From Macrotis lagotis (Eukaryota; Chordata; Mammalia; Peramelemorphia; Peramelidae): 64,000 nt of DNA. Positions 1 through 11,877 of this stretch are shown one piece after another. The stretch is from assembly GCF_037893015.1 (NCBI RefSeq), contig NC_133663.1:221181753-221245752 (forward strand), given 5' to 3'. Numbering within the stretch: the stretch's first letter is position 1; each line of letters starts with the position of its first letter. Both the position numbers and the translations under genes were made by a program. The notes under the pieces are model-generated. The model saw only the letters and a list, made by a program, of their open reading frames with translations, made no database searches and was not told the origin of the DNA.

Positions 1-1603
1 AAAAGCAATTACTGGAGGTGGAGGAAAAATTGAGAGGAGAAATGAGAGCAATGCAGAAAAATCATGAAAACCCAATCAAAAGCTTGGTGAAAGATGTACA
101 AAAAAGATACTGAAGAAAATAATATGTTTAAAACTTGTTTGGCCTAATGGAAAATGCAAAACAAAAGGCAAATTACTAGAATAATGCCTTCAAAAGCAGA
201 ATTGGCCAGCAGGAAAAGGAGATAAAAAAGCTCTCTGAAGAAAATAACTCCTTCAAATGCAGAATGAAACCAAAGGAAGCTGATGACTTTTGCAAGAAAT
301 CAGGAAGAAATAAAACTCTTCCAAAAAAGCAAAAATTAGAAGAAAATGTGAAATATCTCATTGGAAATAAAAAAGACTCAAAAACAGATCCAGAAGAAAT
401 AATTTAAAAATTATTGGGCTATCTGAAAGCCATGACAAGGAGAAGAGCTTAGATTTCATTTTTCAAGAAATAATACAGCAAAATTGCCCTGAGATCCTAG
501 AAGCTGAGGGTAAAATAGAAATCAAGAGAACTCACTGGTCACATCCTGAAAGAGATCCCCCCCCCAAAAAAAAACTTCCAGGAATATTATAGCCAAATTC
601 CAACACTCCCAAATCAAAGAGTAAATTCTAAAAGCTCCCAGAAACAATTAAACTACTCAGACTCTGTAGTCAGAATTACACAGGATCTGGCAAAACTACA
701 TTAAGGGCTCATAGGGATTAGAATACGATATTCTGGAAGGCGAAAGATCTTGATTTACAACTGAAAATCAACTATCCAGCAAAACTGAACATCCTCTGTC
801 ACAGGAATTAATGGACTTTCAGTGAAATGAGATTTTCAGATTTTCCTATTGAGATGACCAGAACTGAACAGAAGGTTTGATCTCCAAGTACAGGACTCTG
901 GTGAACCACAGAGGGAGTGGAAGAGAAGAACTAATTATGAGGAACTTGATGATGTTGAACTGTTTGTATTCCTTCATGGGAAGAAGATATTGATAACTCA
1001 TATGAACTTTCTCATTTATCAGAGCTGTTAGAAGGAGCAAATATAAACAGGACAGAGGAAGGAGCAGAATATAATGGTATGATGTGGTAAAGGAATGGAG
1101 TCAATAGGCAGTGGGGGAAAGTACTGGGAGGAAGGAAAAGGAGATGAAGAAGAAGATAATAAATTTCACATAAGAGTCAAGAAAAAGCTTTTTTCAATGG
1201 AATGGAAAGGGGGAAGGCAAGCGAGAATGAGTGAACTTTCATTTTCATCAGAAACAGCTCAGAGGGGAAATAACATACACACTTAATAGGGTGAGGGAAT
1301 TTATCTTACCCTAGAGAAAAATAAGAAGAAAAGGATGGGATAAGGGGGAATGGGGAAGGGAAGGGGAAACAGGTGATAGAAGAGAGGGAAGACTGAGAGA
1401 GAGGGTATTCAGATTCAACCCATTTTTGGACAGGGCCAGGATGAAAGGAGAAAGAGAATAGAATAAATGAGAGTGGGGAGAAATACAGTGGAGGTACAAC
1501 TAGTAATAGCTACTGTGGGAAAAATATTGAAGCAACTTCTCTGGTGGACTTATGATAAAGAAAGCAACTCACCTCAGACAGAGCCATTGAAATCTGAAGT
1601 ACA

Positions 1604-1661
<58 letters not shown>

Positions 1662-1890
1662 CTCCTCTTCTTTGGGGGGAGGGGTTTTTTGTTTATTCTT
1701 ATATTTACTCTTATAACAATTCATTACATCAATGTATAGCATGAAAACAATATAGAGACTATCAGACAGCCTTCTGGGGGGGTAGGGAGGGAAGGGAGGG
1801 TGGGGGGTGAAATTCTGGAATTCAGAGCCTTGCAAAAATTATGGGTACAAGTTACTATTGTATATAATTGGAAAACAAATAAAATGTTAC
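1..1890 (+). mobile_element. HAL1-like LINE (ORF1-only L1 derivative), 3' part, 5' end outside the window
   Basis: Bases 1-800 are a decayed L1-type ORF1: a coiled-coil-like stretch followed by RNA-binding-domain text, with several stops and no long open frame. It aligns through its length with the element at 47.6-49.8 kb. After ORF1 the sequence goes directly into a purine-rich 3' region and ends near 1890 in the L1-style tail (G-rich run, then ataaaatgttacaaaaaaaa). No ORF2 endonuclease or reverse transcriptase text is present, which is the defining feature of HAL1 (half-L1) elements. A (CT)n microsatellite lies in the 3' region. An L1 with an ORF2 deletion is the alternative reading. Confidence 0.72.
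1606..1656. repeat. (CT)n microsatellite
   Basis: About 25 uninterrupted CT dinucleotides lie inside the 3' region of the HAL1-like element. They produce two long low-complexity open frames (LS-repeat on +, RE-repeat on -) that are not genes. Confidence 0.97.
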
Positions 1891-2590
1891 AAAAAAAAGT
1901 TTATCTTTATGACCTAGTTGTCTCCATGAGCATATTCCTCCAGAGTGCACTCATCTCAAAAAAATTTTTTTTTATCTTGGAGCCCAAGATTGAACATTAC
2001 ATATCTTCATATATGTCTACTGAGGGTAGAGTACAAGGAGTTATATTCTTTTGAATAAGTGTTTTAGGCTCTTCAGGAAAATTCGGAAAGATTTTGAATT
2101 CAATGTTCATTTAGAAGACAGTTTACCACTGAGATCTTTTCAGTTTCTTTCTGTCATGGTCAACTGCTTTCACTGTGACAAATTGAAAACAAAATTTAAA
2201 ATACCATATGAAATAACAGTCTTCTGAAAAATGAAAAAAAAATAGTGAGGACATTTTTGGCATCTTTCTGAAGATTGATAACACAATGCTTTTATTCACC
2301 AAGGATAACTTCCAACCACTAATGGGAGGTGCTGCTCACATCATGTTGCCAATGTTTTCCTTGATCTCCTTGGTAAGACAAGTACATCCAATTCTCCCTT
2401 GGAGAGTGTTGAAACAGGACATGTGGTGGTTGATTCTTCATATGCTTTATGTCAGCTTAGGAAATAGATATTTTCTGCATTTCTGATTTCAGAACTCTTA
2501 TGTGGAATACTGATTTCTCTAATTTATTATTGATAGTATAGTCTTTTTAAACTCAGTATTACTAGAATCAAACTCAGGATCCTTCTCCTC
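1891..2590. other. AT-rich stretch, nothing recognised
   Basis: Unique-looking AT-rich sequence with no open frame above 84 codons, no clear splice-flanked exon and no repeat that I can name. Confidence 0.5.
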
Positions 2591-2599
2591 ATAAATCCC

Positions 2600-2930
2600 T
2601 CTTAATCTTGTCTTCCCTGTAATTGCTGAAGCATTCACTATCTTCCCAGTCTCCCTTGCTCACAAATGAGATTTCAAAGTCAAAACCAACCCCTCTCAAA
2701 TCCCCCATATACATGTCAATTTCCAACAAAATTGGTCACTTCTAAGCAATCCAATATTAATGCTATCCATCCCCCAATATTATTCTTTTTCACATCCCAT
2801 GCTGACTTCATCACATCCAACCAGGACTATGACAATAGCCTGATGATTGATCTACTTTACACAATCAGCAGTCTATTGTTACTTAATTCCTTCCCTTGAG
2901 TCAGTCACCTTTCTCTTCAAGTCCACTTTA
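2600..2930 (+). mobile_element. Decayed L2/CR1-type LINE fragment
   Basis: The text around 2800-2850 (catcacatccaaccaggac, tatgacaatagcctgatg) resembles the common CR1/L2 reverse-transcriptase C-terminal motif LDYCNSLLVGLP in mutated form, and the C/T-rich stretch before it has the usual composition of that region. The reading frame is broken. Family assignment is by memory of the motif only. Confidence 0.4.
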
Positions 2931-4134
2931 GTCCTAAACTCAATCCAGCCAATTGACTTACTAATACCAGGAAAAAAATATGTTATAAACATTGGATTCT
3001 CTTTCAAATGTGATTCCCCATTCTTCAAGGTGTGATTCCCCAGGACCACTAAATTGTCAGGAAGACACAAATCTTTCCACTCCTGAGATTCAAGTTACAC
3101 TGAGATAATACATTCCGAGGTAGCAAGGTTCTCAGACTACAGGTAGCCCCAAGTTCTCCCTTTCAGTTTAAGCAACCTACATGTCAAGAGAAGGTACACA
3201 AAAAGCATCACAGTTGTATTCTCCCTCAGTCGCAAATATAAGGTTGTATTTGACTCATAAGATCTCATTGGTAGAGTTCTATTTTCCTTATTCATTTTGG
3301 AGGAAATGTTGGATACTTCAGGCTATAGTATGTTTTTAAAAGTTTGAGGACTTCCACTTGAATCTAGTTCTCCAGTGTTGTGGTCTTTTTTTCTTTTATT
3401 GTTTGTCTGAAGTGAATTTCACAAAGTTGGGTTTGTTTTAAGACCTATACATTTCTGACACTGAAAAGGAAAATTTAAAAATTCCAATAGAGATAGTCAC
3501 TAATGGGAACTCTTCTTAACACTTACTATTTAGCAGATATTGTGCTTAAAAAAAGTCATATTACTTTAAAGATAGTCCCAAGGAGCTCATAATGGAATAC
3601 CAAGAGTTAATACTAAACATGAAATGCCTGAGGCATACTCAGTCTTTTTTGCACACTCTAGCTTTGCAGTCAATCACATTAATGTTAGATCAACCAGCCT
3701 TCTGTAATACATCATGAACATGTCTGTTTTAACATACATGTCTTTTTACTTTGACCAATTTCCTTATTTCTTTTTATTATCTTAGTACTAAAACTTCCAA
3801 TTTAGATTGTTTTCATCAGAACAATTCCCCTAAAATTTCACTACCTCTATGATTGTGAAGTTTAGAAGTGTTTACAATGTAACAAAAATATTTTATATGC
3901 GTACACACATATATGCATATATACATTAAATCAATATTTCTATTTTTTTCATATGTATATTTGTCTATATTAAATCATAATTAAGTCTATTTGATGAATA
4001 TTTTTTGACTGTAATACATACAATCTTCATCTAATATTATAGAAACAGCAATAGAAAGCTCAAGAATTGGATTTTAAAACATTTATCAAATATGCAGTAA
4101 ATTTCCAATTTTTCCAAATCTTAAGATACAAAGA
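2931..4134. other. AT-rich intergenic DNA with one old SINE-like piece
   Basis: No gene is recognised. Around 3519-3600 the order 'cttactatttagcagatattgtgctt ... aaggagctcataatgg' matches the 3' tail shared by MIR/MON-type SINEs (tactatgtgccaggcact ... caaggagctcacagtc). The rest is featureless AT-rich sequence. Confidence 0.4.
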
Positions 4135-4204
4135 CACACGCACACACACACATGCACACACATGTGTATATATGTATATATACATACATACATACATACA
4201 TACT
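4135..4204. repeat. Compound CA/TA/TACA microsatellite
   Basis: Runs of CACA, TGTATATA and CATA tetranucleotide units follow each other without interruption. Confidence 0.9.
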
Positions 4205-4344
4205 CCAAATTTTCAAGTTACCTTAAATGGCTGTTTCAATATATAATATGTGGCATTTCTGTGTATATTATTTGGTTGTTGCATTAATACTTTTTATTAT
4301 GTTCAGTGTATATATTGATTTCATGGCTCTATTTCTTTCACCTT

Positions 4345-4525
4345 GCCTCAGTTCACATTGCTCTTTCCCTAGTTATCCGTATTCCTTACATTAATGACTT
4401 TTTATAACAATGTAATACCCTTATGTAATACTCCCTTATGGTCCCATAATACAATTTTATGATTCATTCTTCAATAAATGGTCGTCTACTTGTTTTCAAG
4501 TATTTGTTAACAGAAAAAAAATGCT
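4345..4525 (-). mobile_element. Old L1 3'-end fragment, antisense
   Basis: Read on the minus strand, this matches the last part of L1 ORF2 as seen in the other copies here. On the plus strand it appears as 'gttcacattgctctttccc ... attcattcttcaataaatggtcgtctacttg', equivalent to the 'cattccccaattgaaggac' segment at 31280. It is short and diverged. Confidence 0.5.
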
Positions 4526-6115
4526 CTGTACACATTTCAGTGACATTTTCTTTGTGACTTCATTAGGAAACATGTCAGGAATGTATAGGTCTTAAAAATA
4601 AAATGTTTTCACTAAATTATAGTCTATCAGCAGTGCACTGGTGTACTAATCTCCCCATAAGCCCTTTGAAAATGTCACTAAGTTCATCTTTAAACATCTC
4701 TAACAATCCTTTGTCGAATTATGAGGTAAAGGGTTTCTTTTAGTGAGTTCCTTTCACACCAAGTGATTTGTATTACTCTGTCCAGGAAAACATTTTGCAA
4801 AGCTTGAGTTGGTGTTTAGGTTTCTCTGGGATATATCCTTGATCATTTAAAGGAATAGGGAGTGGAATATCTAGAGTTAGCAGGGTGCTGTAGCCATGGA
4901 AACCTTGGAACTGGAATTTCAGTCTGAATGTAATATCCAGCTGAGAAACCAAGATCCCAGTCAAGGGGAGTTTTGAAGGTGGAACTTGCTGGAACTAGGT
5001 TATAGAAGAACTTTAAAAATCTGTGTATCAAACTCTCATTCATTTTCCAAAGACTGTAGTAGAGGGATTATGGTCACCAGGTGTTGGGGAAGAATATTTA
5101 AATGCCTATTCCTTTTAAAAGTTCAAGGTCAATATTGAGCTGTTTAAATTCACCTTTGGGAATTGAAGTGTATAAGAGACTATAAAATGGAAGGAACATG
5201 AGAAGTGGAACTTAAAACAGTGGTAGATAAAAAACATTTTGAGCTTCTCTTCCATCCAATTCCCTGAACGGTATAGGAGAACCTTGAAGTAAAGACAAAT
5301 TGCTATCTACTTGATAGCAAGGGAATAGGGAGTTGGTGCAGAGAATTATAACTGCAATAAGATTAAATTTAGAACAACTTCTTAAAATCAACTTTAGATT
5401 TACTAATTGTGTCTCAATTCAATTTGTCTTATCATTTCTCTTAATCTTTTGTGGTGAATATTTTGTGAATCTATTTATTAGTTTCTATTTTTCCTTGCAT
5501 TGGTGACTTATTAATCCAATTTCTCCTGATCTGAAGATATTTTCTGTTTTAACATCAATCATTCCCAGGACTTCATTGCAGAAATTTTCGAATGCTATCT
5601 TATGATAATCATTGTCATTTGCATGCTTTGTTATTTGAGTCTCCTCTTATTTAGTATTTCATGAAGTAACTTTATGATTTAGGTTAATTCCCCTCATTTT
5701 AGAAATGATTTAACTGAACTTTTATGGGGGGTAACTGGAAAGCCCAGCAATGTATGTGCTTGTGATAATGTGAAATGCTTAAACTTAAGCCACTTTTTTA
5801 TGTGATGGAATAATCTTATAATTTCAGAATCCTAAGGGTATGCTTGTAATCTATTTGCAGTTTCAAAGTATTTTTTAGCCACTGACTATTTTTTTTTTTA
5901 GAAAATTCATCAATGTAATTGAGTAATGCAAGCACTGCAAATTTGAGACTTTCATTCCTTTTGGATAATTACATTTCTTCTCCTTTATTTCCATAATTGA
6001 GGCCACACATTTTGTTTCTATTTTCAATTTCCATTCTCTGTGAAATAGAGCAATCAGCTTCCTCCCTTACCTATAGGTAGGGATCAAGGAATAAAAATGG
6101 AAAGTTTCTTCAGAA
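4526..6115. other. AT-rich DNA, nothing recognised
   Basis: Longest open frames are 63-66 codons on the minus strand at 4773-5043. They overlap each other in two frames and have no splice or start context. No repeat family is identifiable. Confidence 0.45.
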
Positions 6116-6119
6116 TTGT

Positions 6120-6578
6120 ATCAGGTGCTGAGTGAGATGAGTGGAACCAGAACACTGAACATCTTAACAACAACATAAGGACTTGCTCACTCTATCAGAG
6201 CAATCATCAGGGATAATTTTAGGGGATCTGTGATGGAGAATAGCATCTGTATACAAACAAACAACTGTGAAGTTTAAACGAAGGTCAAAGATGATTATCT
6301 TCAATTTTTAAAAATTTGTGTAATGTACTACATAATTCTGTTAACTTTAGGATTTTCTTTCTTCCTTAAGGATATCTTTTCTTTTTCTTTCAACACATTT
6401 AATTTTGATCTGTGCATTTCATGGGAACAAATGTAAAGACTATCAGATTACCTTCTGTTGGGGGAAGGGGAGGGTGAAGGGTGGGGTAAAATTGTAAAAT
6501 TTAAAATCTTGCAAAAAATTAGTAGAAACAACTATTGTATATAACTTGAAAACAAGTTATTTATAAACTAAAAAAAAA
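6120..6578 (+). mobile_element. L1 3'-end fragment, sense
   Basis: The order 'gctgagtgagatgagtggaacc', 'ggatctgtgatggagaatagcatctg', then a G-rich run and an A-rich tail at 6570 follows the 3' end of the L1 at 42.5-43.2 kb. It is 5'-truncated, which is usual for LINE insertions. Confidence 0.75.
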
Positions 6579-7085
6579 TGTTCATGAACTTATGGGGAGG
6601 TTATACAAAGGTAGATAATCTCTAAATTAACTAAAATAAAGAATGTAGAATACACAGAGACAAAGCAAAGTACATTGAAAGTCAACTTACATAAAAGTAC
6701 ATAGTAGCTAATTCAGAAAAGACATGAGCTGTTAACAAGTGGTATCTTTATTTTCAAGTGAAGTAGGATCTCGAGAAACGCTGCTTGTAGCACATAGATA
6801 AGGGTTCCACCAAGCTCTCTCCAGTTCTATCATCATTCCCTCCAGGACAGAATCTCAAAAAACGTTATTTTTTGATCATAGAAGGAGGAAGATCAAATTT
6901 AGAGGGACAGCTTCTAGGGTCTAGTGATGTTAAATGACTCAGTGTTCAAGCAACAAGCACACTTATTCAAGCCAAGAATTCAACCTGCTCTTGGTGTTTT
7001 GGAAAGTTTCCTTTTTACTTCCTGTGTAACTCTGGGTGGATCATTTAGTGTTGGAATCATGTCCTGGTTTTCCTGTAATCAAAGA
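6579..7085. other. AT-rich DNA upstream of the first module
   Basis: No exon or repeat recognised. Homology to the intron that normally precedes an 'a' exon begins at about 7085 (taatgaaaaaaattatg), so this is taken as the left edge of module 1. No 'b' exon was found upstream of it. Confidence 0.4.
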
Positions 7086-7203
7086 GCCTTCTTAGGGCTC
7101 TAATGAAAAAAATTATGAAAAATGTCCTTTTACAATGTATTGTGTATTTTTGATATTTAAATTAGAAGATACATTTCAAGGATTCCTATTTTTTTTTATT
7201 TAG

Positions 7204-7265
7204 GGGAAATAGTTCATTACAGTATCTGCTCTTTGAAAATATGGAAGAGACATTTGTTCATGATG
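7204..7265 (+). CDS. Candidate internal exon a1 of an unrecognised gene
   Basis: A 62-nt segment follows a long pyrimidine tract ending in ATTTAG and is followed by GTAAGT, a strong donor. In phase 2 it reads GNSSLQYLLFENMEETFVH with no stop, leaving one G for the next exon. That G plus the first two bases of exon b1 (9065) makes a Asp codon. Three further segments (9339, 13070, 17730) occupy the same place in paralogous sequence, and each has a length of 2 mod 3. The flanking intron is paralogous too. I do not recognise the protein. It may be an exon of a live gene or a recently dead one. Confidence 0.45.
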
Positions 7266-7440
7266 GTAAGTTTATTGAAATTATTTCCATATGTGAAAAT
7301 TTCATTGTGTGTTCTATCACTATCATTTTCAAGTGAAACAGATTCTAACCTATATCAGCTGACTTTAAAGAACATTCCCTAATTATCACACTTGGAGAAA
7401 CACCCCTTGAAAAGAATTATGTGATCATAAAGAGCTGAAT

Positions 7441-7490
7441 GCTGACTCTAGGGCCAGTGATTTATCCCCTGTGCCACCTAGCTGCCCCTA
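7441..7490 (-). mobile_element. 5' fragment of the marsupial tRNA-derived SINE
   Basis: About 50 bases (ctgtgccacctagctgcccc) match the complement of the SINE 5' end seen in full at 15573 and 27047. Confidence 0.7.
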
Positions 7491-8124
7491 GTTCATAGAT
7501 TATTTACCAATAGCAGCCTAATCTAAAAAAAATGATTTCTTTGAGGAATTCCTCTTGTAAAAAGGATCTTTTGAAATCATTACTAAACCCCATTTAGGAA
7601 TAGTAAACAAGGACATTTCATACTTTGGAAATTTTAAGAGATTCCCTGGAAGTCTTTTAGTGCCATTGAGAGAATTACTGCTGTAATATTCTTTTGATAT
7701 TTTTGTTCCTGAAACTGGGGTGGGGGGGCAGGGTTGCTCAGTCACAAAAATCATTTAGCACAGAGCTACCCTTTTTACATTTTACTTTGCAATTTATTGC
7801 TTTAAATCAATTTCAATAGGTATTAAGCAGATTTTTGTAACTTACTGAAGGAAAATGTTTTCCATATCATGATAAGATTAAAAATGTGACCTTTGCTCAT
7901 CTTTCCTTCCTTAGTCATCCAGTTTGAGTCAGTGTTTTACATAGGTTTATTGACCTTGAACAGGATAATAAAAATATGATTTACATCATTATGACAGAAA
8001 ATTTAACTTTTTCTCCTATAATCTTTGAGAATTACCTATAATTGTCTTATTACACAGGAGAATTGAAAAGTCATCCACTTGGAAATGTAAAGGTTTGTAA
8101 AGTCTCTAAAAATATCAAAACTCA

Positions 8125-8375
8125 TCTTGATGGAGAGCTTTAAGATTATGCTAAGAACTTTATATAGAAAATCTTAAAGGGTTTTCACAACAACCCTGGT
8201 GTGATACTATTCTTAGCCCTATTTTATAGATGTGGAAAGAACCTGAAAAAAGGTCAAATGACTTGGGCATGTTCAGAAAGCTATTAAGTGTTTGAAGCAG
8301 ATTAGAATTCAAAGTGATAAGATTTTTTCAATTTAGAGCTAATACATTATGTACAGTGCACCTAGATCCTTTTTA
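8125..8375 (-). repeat. MIR-type SINE, shared by modules 1, 3 and 4
   Basis: The order 'cacaacaaccctggtgtgat', 'attttatagatgtggaaag', 'gtcaaatgacttgggcatg' is a diverged complement of the MIR core and 3' half. The same insertion is present at the equivalent place in module 3 (13490-13740) and module 4 (18375-18600), so it predates the module duplications. Confidence 0.65.
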
Positions 8376-8511
8376 CATAATCTGAGTGACCAAAACTACC
8401 AGCAATAAAGTCCTTATTTTCATTATTTCTCCTTCACAGGCACTTGTTGTGAAATGATTTATGCTGACTATTCCTTTCCAGCTGGAAGATGAAATAAAAA
8501 TACATTTGTTT

Positions 8512-8562
8512 GAGTAGCATTGTGGTTTAGTGGCTGAAGCGCTGGTGCTGATATAGGAAGAA
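8512..8562 (+). mobile_element. Fragment of a tRNA-derived SINE
   Basis: 'gtggtttagtggctgaag' resembles the 5' end of the SINE family. A SINE piece lies at the matching place in module 3 (about 13885), so this insertion was probably also inherited through duplication. Confidence 0.45.
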
Positions 8563-9064
8563 TCACTTTTGCAAGTTGAAATGATAAAAAAAATAGCACC
8601 TAGAGAAGCAATTATATAAAACAATACACAAGTATAATAGTAGCTACTTTGGGGCAAATTGTGTATCTTTTTAAAAATTTTTCTGATACTTAGCACTTCT
8701 GTCAGTGTAGATTTTTAATATGATTTAAAAATTCATCATTATTCCAAGGAAGAAAAGCAAACTGAGTAATAAATAGCTCACCTAAAACATTTTTACATTT
8801 TTGATATTAATATATCCAAAGTACTACTTATATAAATTACTGCTCAATATTACAGGGAACCAGGGGCCCTGCCTGGCCTAATTGTTAGGGGTTGAAAAAT
8901 CCTTAGTCTGTATGAGTGGGAAAAAGTACAGATGAAAATATCTCCATTTATTCAACAGATAGGCAAATCATAAGATACCTCTAGCCTTATAGAATTGCCT
9001 AGCTATTTTGTCATTTTAATGTATTGTGTGTACATTTTAAATTCTTTGTGTTTATAATTTATAG

Positions 9065-9158
9065 ATCCTGATAGACAAGAAATTGTATTTTCTTATGTAG
9101 AGTTGACCTTTAGGCATGTATACAGCAAGGAGGAAGCAGATGTACATCCTCCTCAAAG
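9065..9158 (+). CDS. Candidate exon b1 with tyrosine motifs, unrecognised gene
   Basis: A 94-nt segment (1 mod 3) sits between TTTATAATTTATAG and GTGAGG. In phase 1 it is fully open and contains PDRQEIVFSYVELTF and, a few residues on, HVYSKEEADV. Its final AG plus the first A of exon a2 makes an Arg codon, so the phase chain a1-b1-a2 is unbroken. The motif FSYVEL has the YxxL core of an ITIM-like element. However, the residue two before the tyrosine is Phe, not the usual Ile/Val/Leu/Ser. The start 'D-P-x-x-E-V/I' after a phase-1 boundary recalls cytoplasmic exons of KIR/LILR-type receptors. That resemblance is short and only suggestive. Confidence 0.45.
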
Positions 9159-9338
9159 GTGAGGTTTCAATTTTGCCTTTAATGTTATTATGATTTGATT
9201 GAGAATGAGAATGGAGACATGTTGAACTTATCCTTTCAGAAAGTGAACAAAATGTTGGTGAAAAAATGATCTTTTACATATATTTATTTATTTATTTAAA
9301 ACTAGAATTTCATTTGAAAATGTTTTTACTCCCCCTAG

Positions 9339-9397
9339 ATCAGCCAATTCCTGGCTTTTGCATAAGAGCGAGGATGATTGTTCATTCCTATTTAATG
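9339..9397 (+). CDS. Candidate exon a2, unrecognised gene
   Basis: A 59-nt segment lies between TTTTTACTCCCCCTAG and GTGAGA. In the phase set by b1 it reads SANSWLLHKSEDDCSFLFN with no stop, leaving a G that joins CT of b2 as Ala. The intron from b1 is only 180 bp. The upstream intron text (actagaatttcatttgaaaa) is nearly the same as that before a3. Length changes among a1-a4 (62, 59, 56, 59) are all multiples of three, as expected for coding sequence under selection at some time. Confidence 0.45.
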
Positions 9398-10068
9398 GTG
9401 AGATCACATTCTTTTTGTTCTTGCTGATTTATTTCTTTGAATAGTTATCTGAGAAAACATGAAATAAAGGCAGTTTTAGCACAGTAAGTTATTTTCCAAT
9501 AGCAAGGATACAATCAAATCATTGTTACCAGTTTAGGAACAGTAAACAGGACTAACCATGCTTAAAAATCTCCAAAAGATCCCACAAGAGTCCTTTAATG
9601 CAGCTGACAACAAAAATAACTGCCATAAAATGCTTTTGAACATTGTGCTCCAAAAATACTGCAAATGGGACCATGGAAAGTCAGAAACAAGAACGTGAAA
9701 AGCAAGAGACTTTCTATACGTCACCCAGAAAAATGATTAAGTATAGCATAAAATAAATAGGATAGTAGCTACTTAGAAAGTAATGGTGTAATCTAATCTT
9801 ATTTTTCTTTACTGAGCACTTCTGTCAGTGTAAATGGCACTTTTACATAAAAAATTTTAATGAAACTGACACTGTTCATACGAATTAATGATAAATTTTG
9901 TGAGAGCCAGTGAACTTGGGTTGAGGGTTAGAGGGTACAACATTCTGAGACTGCATGAGAATGTCAAATCATAAGAAATCTCTGGCCCTACAGAATTGCC
10001 TAGCTTCATCCTTTCATTTTAATTGTTTTGTGTATATACTTTAATTTCTTTGTATTTATGACTTATAG
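9398..10068. other. Module 2 intron (contracted copy of module 1 and 3 introns)
   Basis: The text at 9500-9640 (accagtttaggaacagtaaa) aligns with the introns after a1 and a4, and 9760-9850 aligns with 8640-8720. The segment holding the MIR-type SINE is missing, so the copy is internally deleted. Confidence 0.6.
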
Positions 10069-10132
10069 CTCCTGAGAGAAAAACATTTAGTTTTTCTCTT
10101 TCCCAGGTACCTGAGGGCTGTAGCATTAAAAG
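10069..10132 (+). CDS. Candidate exon b2, unrecognised gene
   Basis: A 64-nt segment (1 mod 3) sits between TATTTATGACTTATAG and GTGAGT. In phase it reads PERKTFSFSLSQVPEGCSI with no stop. Compared with b1 it keeps the first residues (P-D/E-R-x) but lacks the tyrosine motif and about ten residues. Its flanking introns align with those of b1 on both sides. Its final AG plus the first G of exon a3 gives Arg, so the frame continues. Confidence 0.42.
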
Positions 10133-11030
10133 GTGAGTTTCGAATTTTACCTATAATGTCATTAGAATTAGATTTGGAGTGAGAACTGAGACACAGTGAA
10201 TAGATCCTTTCTAAAAGTGAACAAAGTGTAAATGAAAAATTATGTCCATCATATTATGTCTTATAAATTACCTTTCCAAGTGACATTAAACAAGTCATAA
10301 TTAAAATCTGAATGGCTACTGATGCTAAGTTGGAAGTGAATCAGATCATCTATGCATGACTGTCATTAAAAGGCCTATTTACACTCAATTTAACAATCAC
10401 TCACTCTCATTTTAGGGTATAATTGTCTGCACTTTATGGTACATTTGTTGAAAATATATGAAAACTGTAGCTATAGTAACTAGAGTGTCTCTTGGTAAGA
10501 AAACCTTATGAGACTAGTAGGGTTTAGTCTTATTCCTGATTGAGGACAAAAGTCAAGAATGATTTGGCAATAGATCTCTATCTGCAAGGTATTAGTACAG
10601 ATATCACTAAACAAATGTTTTAGGGAAATAGAAACTTATGAAATTCACAATATTTAAGGATATTCTTTTGTTCACTTCAATAATTATTCACAATTTATCA
10701 TACTCAACAAAAATACTATCAAGTTTGCCATAATATGTTCATATTCAATAAATGCTTTTGTATTTCTTCAAAGTCAACTTCACTCTGAGTTTGCTTTCCC
10801 TAGATTGCTAAACTGAGAAAAGCATAAAAACATTTATATATATATATTATATAAAATATATAATAAGCATGGTGAAAGAAAGAAAGATTCCTTTTCCTTT
10901 TCTATTCTATATTTGATATGGTATTGAGAATGGTTCAGTTCACTGGGTCTCAAGGAATGAGGCCTCTTCCACACCTCATCCTTCTTTTCTTCCCCCCACT
11001 TGCATTGATTACTTGATTAACCTACAACAG
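10133..11030. other. Intron between b2 and a3, paralogous to an inverted copy at 43.9-44.5 kb
   Basis: About 700 bp (10140-10840) aligns along its length with the reverse complement of 43870-44530. Shared segments include tcttataaattacctttcc, ttatgaaattcacaatattt and gattgctaaactgagaaaa. A TA-rich run lies at 10835-10865. No exon seen. Confidence 0.6.
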
Positions 11031-11286
11031 ATTTTTTATTTGTAAGATTTAATATTGAAGCTGTCAAGTCCTCCAAAATCGTGACCGTGACTCCTTGGAA
11101 TTGAAATTATTTCTTTATGATTTCTTGCATTATTTTTTCTTTGACCTATAATTCTGGAATTTTGGTACCATATTTTTGGAGATTTCACTTTAGGATCACT
11201 ATTAGGTGGTGATTGGCAATTCTTTTCAATTATGCTTTTACTCTTTTGTTTTATGATATCAGGAAAATTTTCCTTGTTCATTTCTT

Positions 11287-11438
11287 TTTTTTAAAGGTTT
11301 TTTGCAAGGCAATGAGTTTAAGTGGCTTGCCAGAAGCCACACAGCTAGGTAATTATTAAGTGTTTGAGGCTGGGTTTGAATTCAGGTACTCCTGACTCCA
11401 GGGCTGGTGCTCTATCCACTGCACCACCTAGCCACCCC
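11287..11438 (-). mobile_element. Marsupial tRNA-derived SINE
   Basis: Near-complete copy in antisense orientation with a T-rich start (its A tail) and the 5' end gtgcaccacctagccacc. It is flanked by an exact 16-bp target-site duplication, tccttgttcatttctt, at 11271 and 11439. Confidence 0.93.
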
Positions 11439-11877
11439 TCCTTGTTCATTTCTTGAAAGATGTTATTCAGACTCCTTGCTTTCTGCTTACTAGTCCCATA
11501 GTTCTTAAATTATCTCTCCTTGACCTATTTTCCCGTTCAATTATTTTACATTTTCATCTATTTCTTTCTTTCATTCTTTCTTCCTTTCTTTTTTTTTTTA
11601 ACTCTGTTTGAATGCTTCTTGATGTATCAGAGAGCCATTATCTTGCAAGTACCCAGTTGTCCTTTTTCAGGAATTATTTTCTTCAGTTAGATTTTGTATT
11701 TCCTTTTCCATTTGGTCAATTCCATTTTTTTTTCAAGGACTTGTCTTCAGTGTACATTTTTCTCCATTTGGACAATTCTATTGTTTAAAGAGTTACTTTC
11801 ATCATTTATTTATCCAAATTTATATTTGAAGGAGTTGAATTCTTCACTAAAAAGCTTTCTTTCCTACTCTGTCTACT

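Noticed and set aside
4773-5043. Two overlapping minus-strand frames of 63 and 66 codons as a small gene
   Set aside because: They overlap in different frames, have no recognisable motif, start context or splice sites, and are of a length expected by chance.
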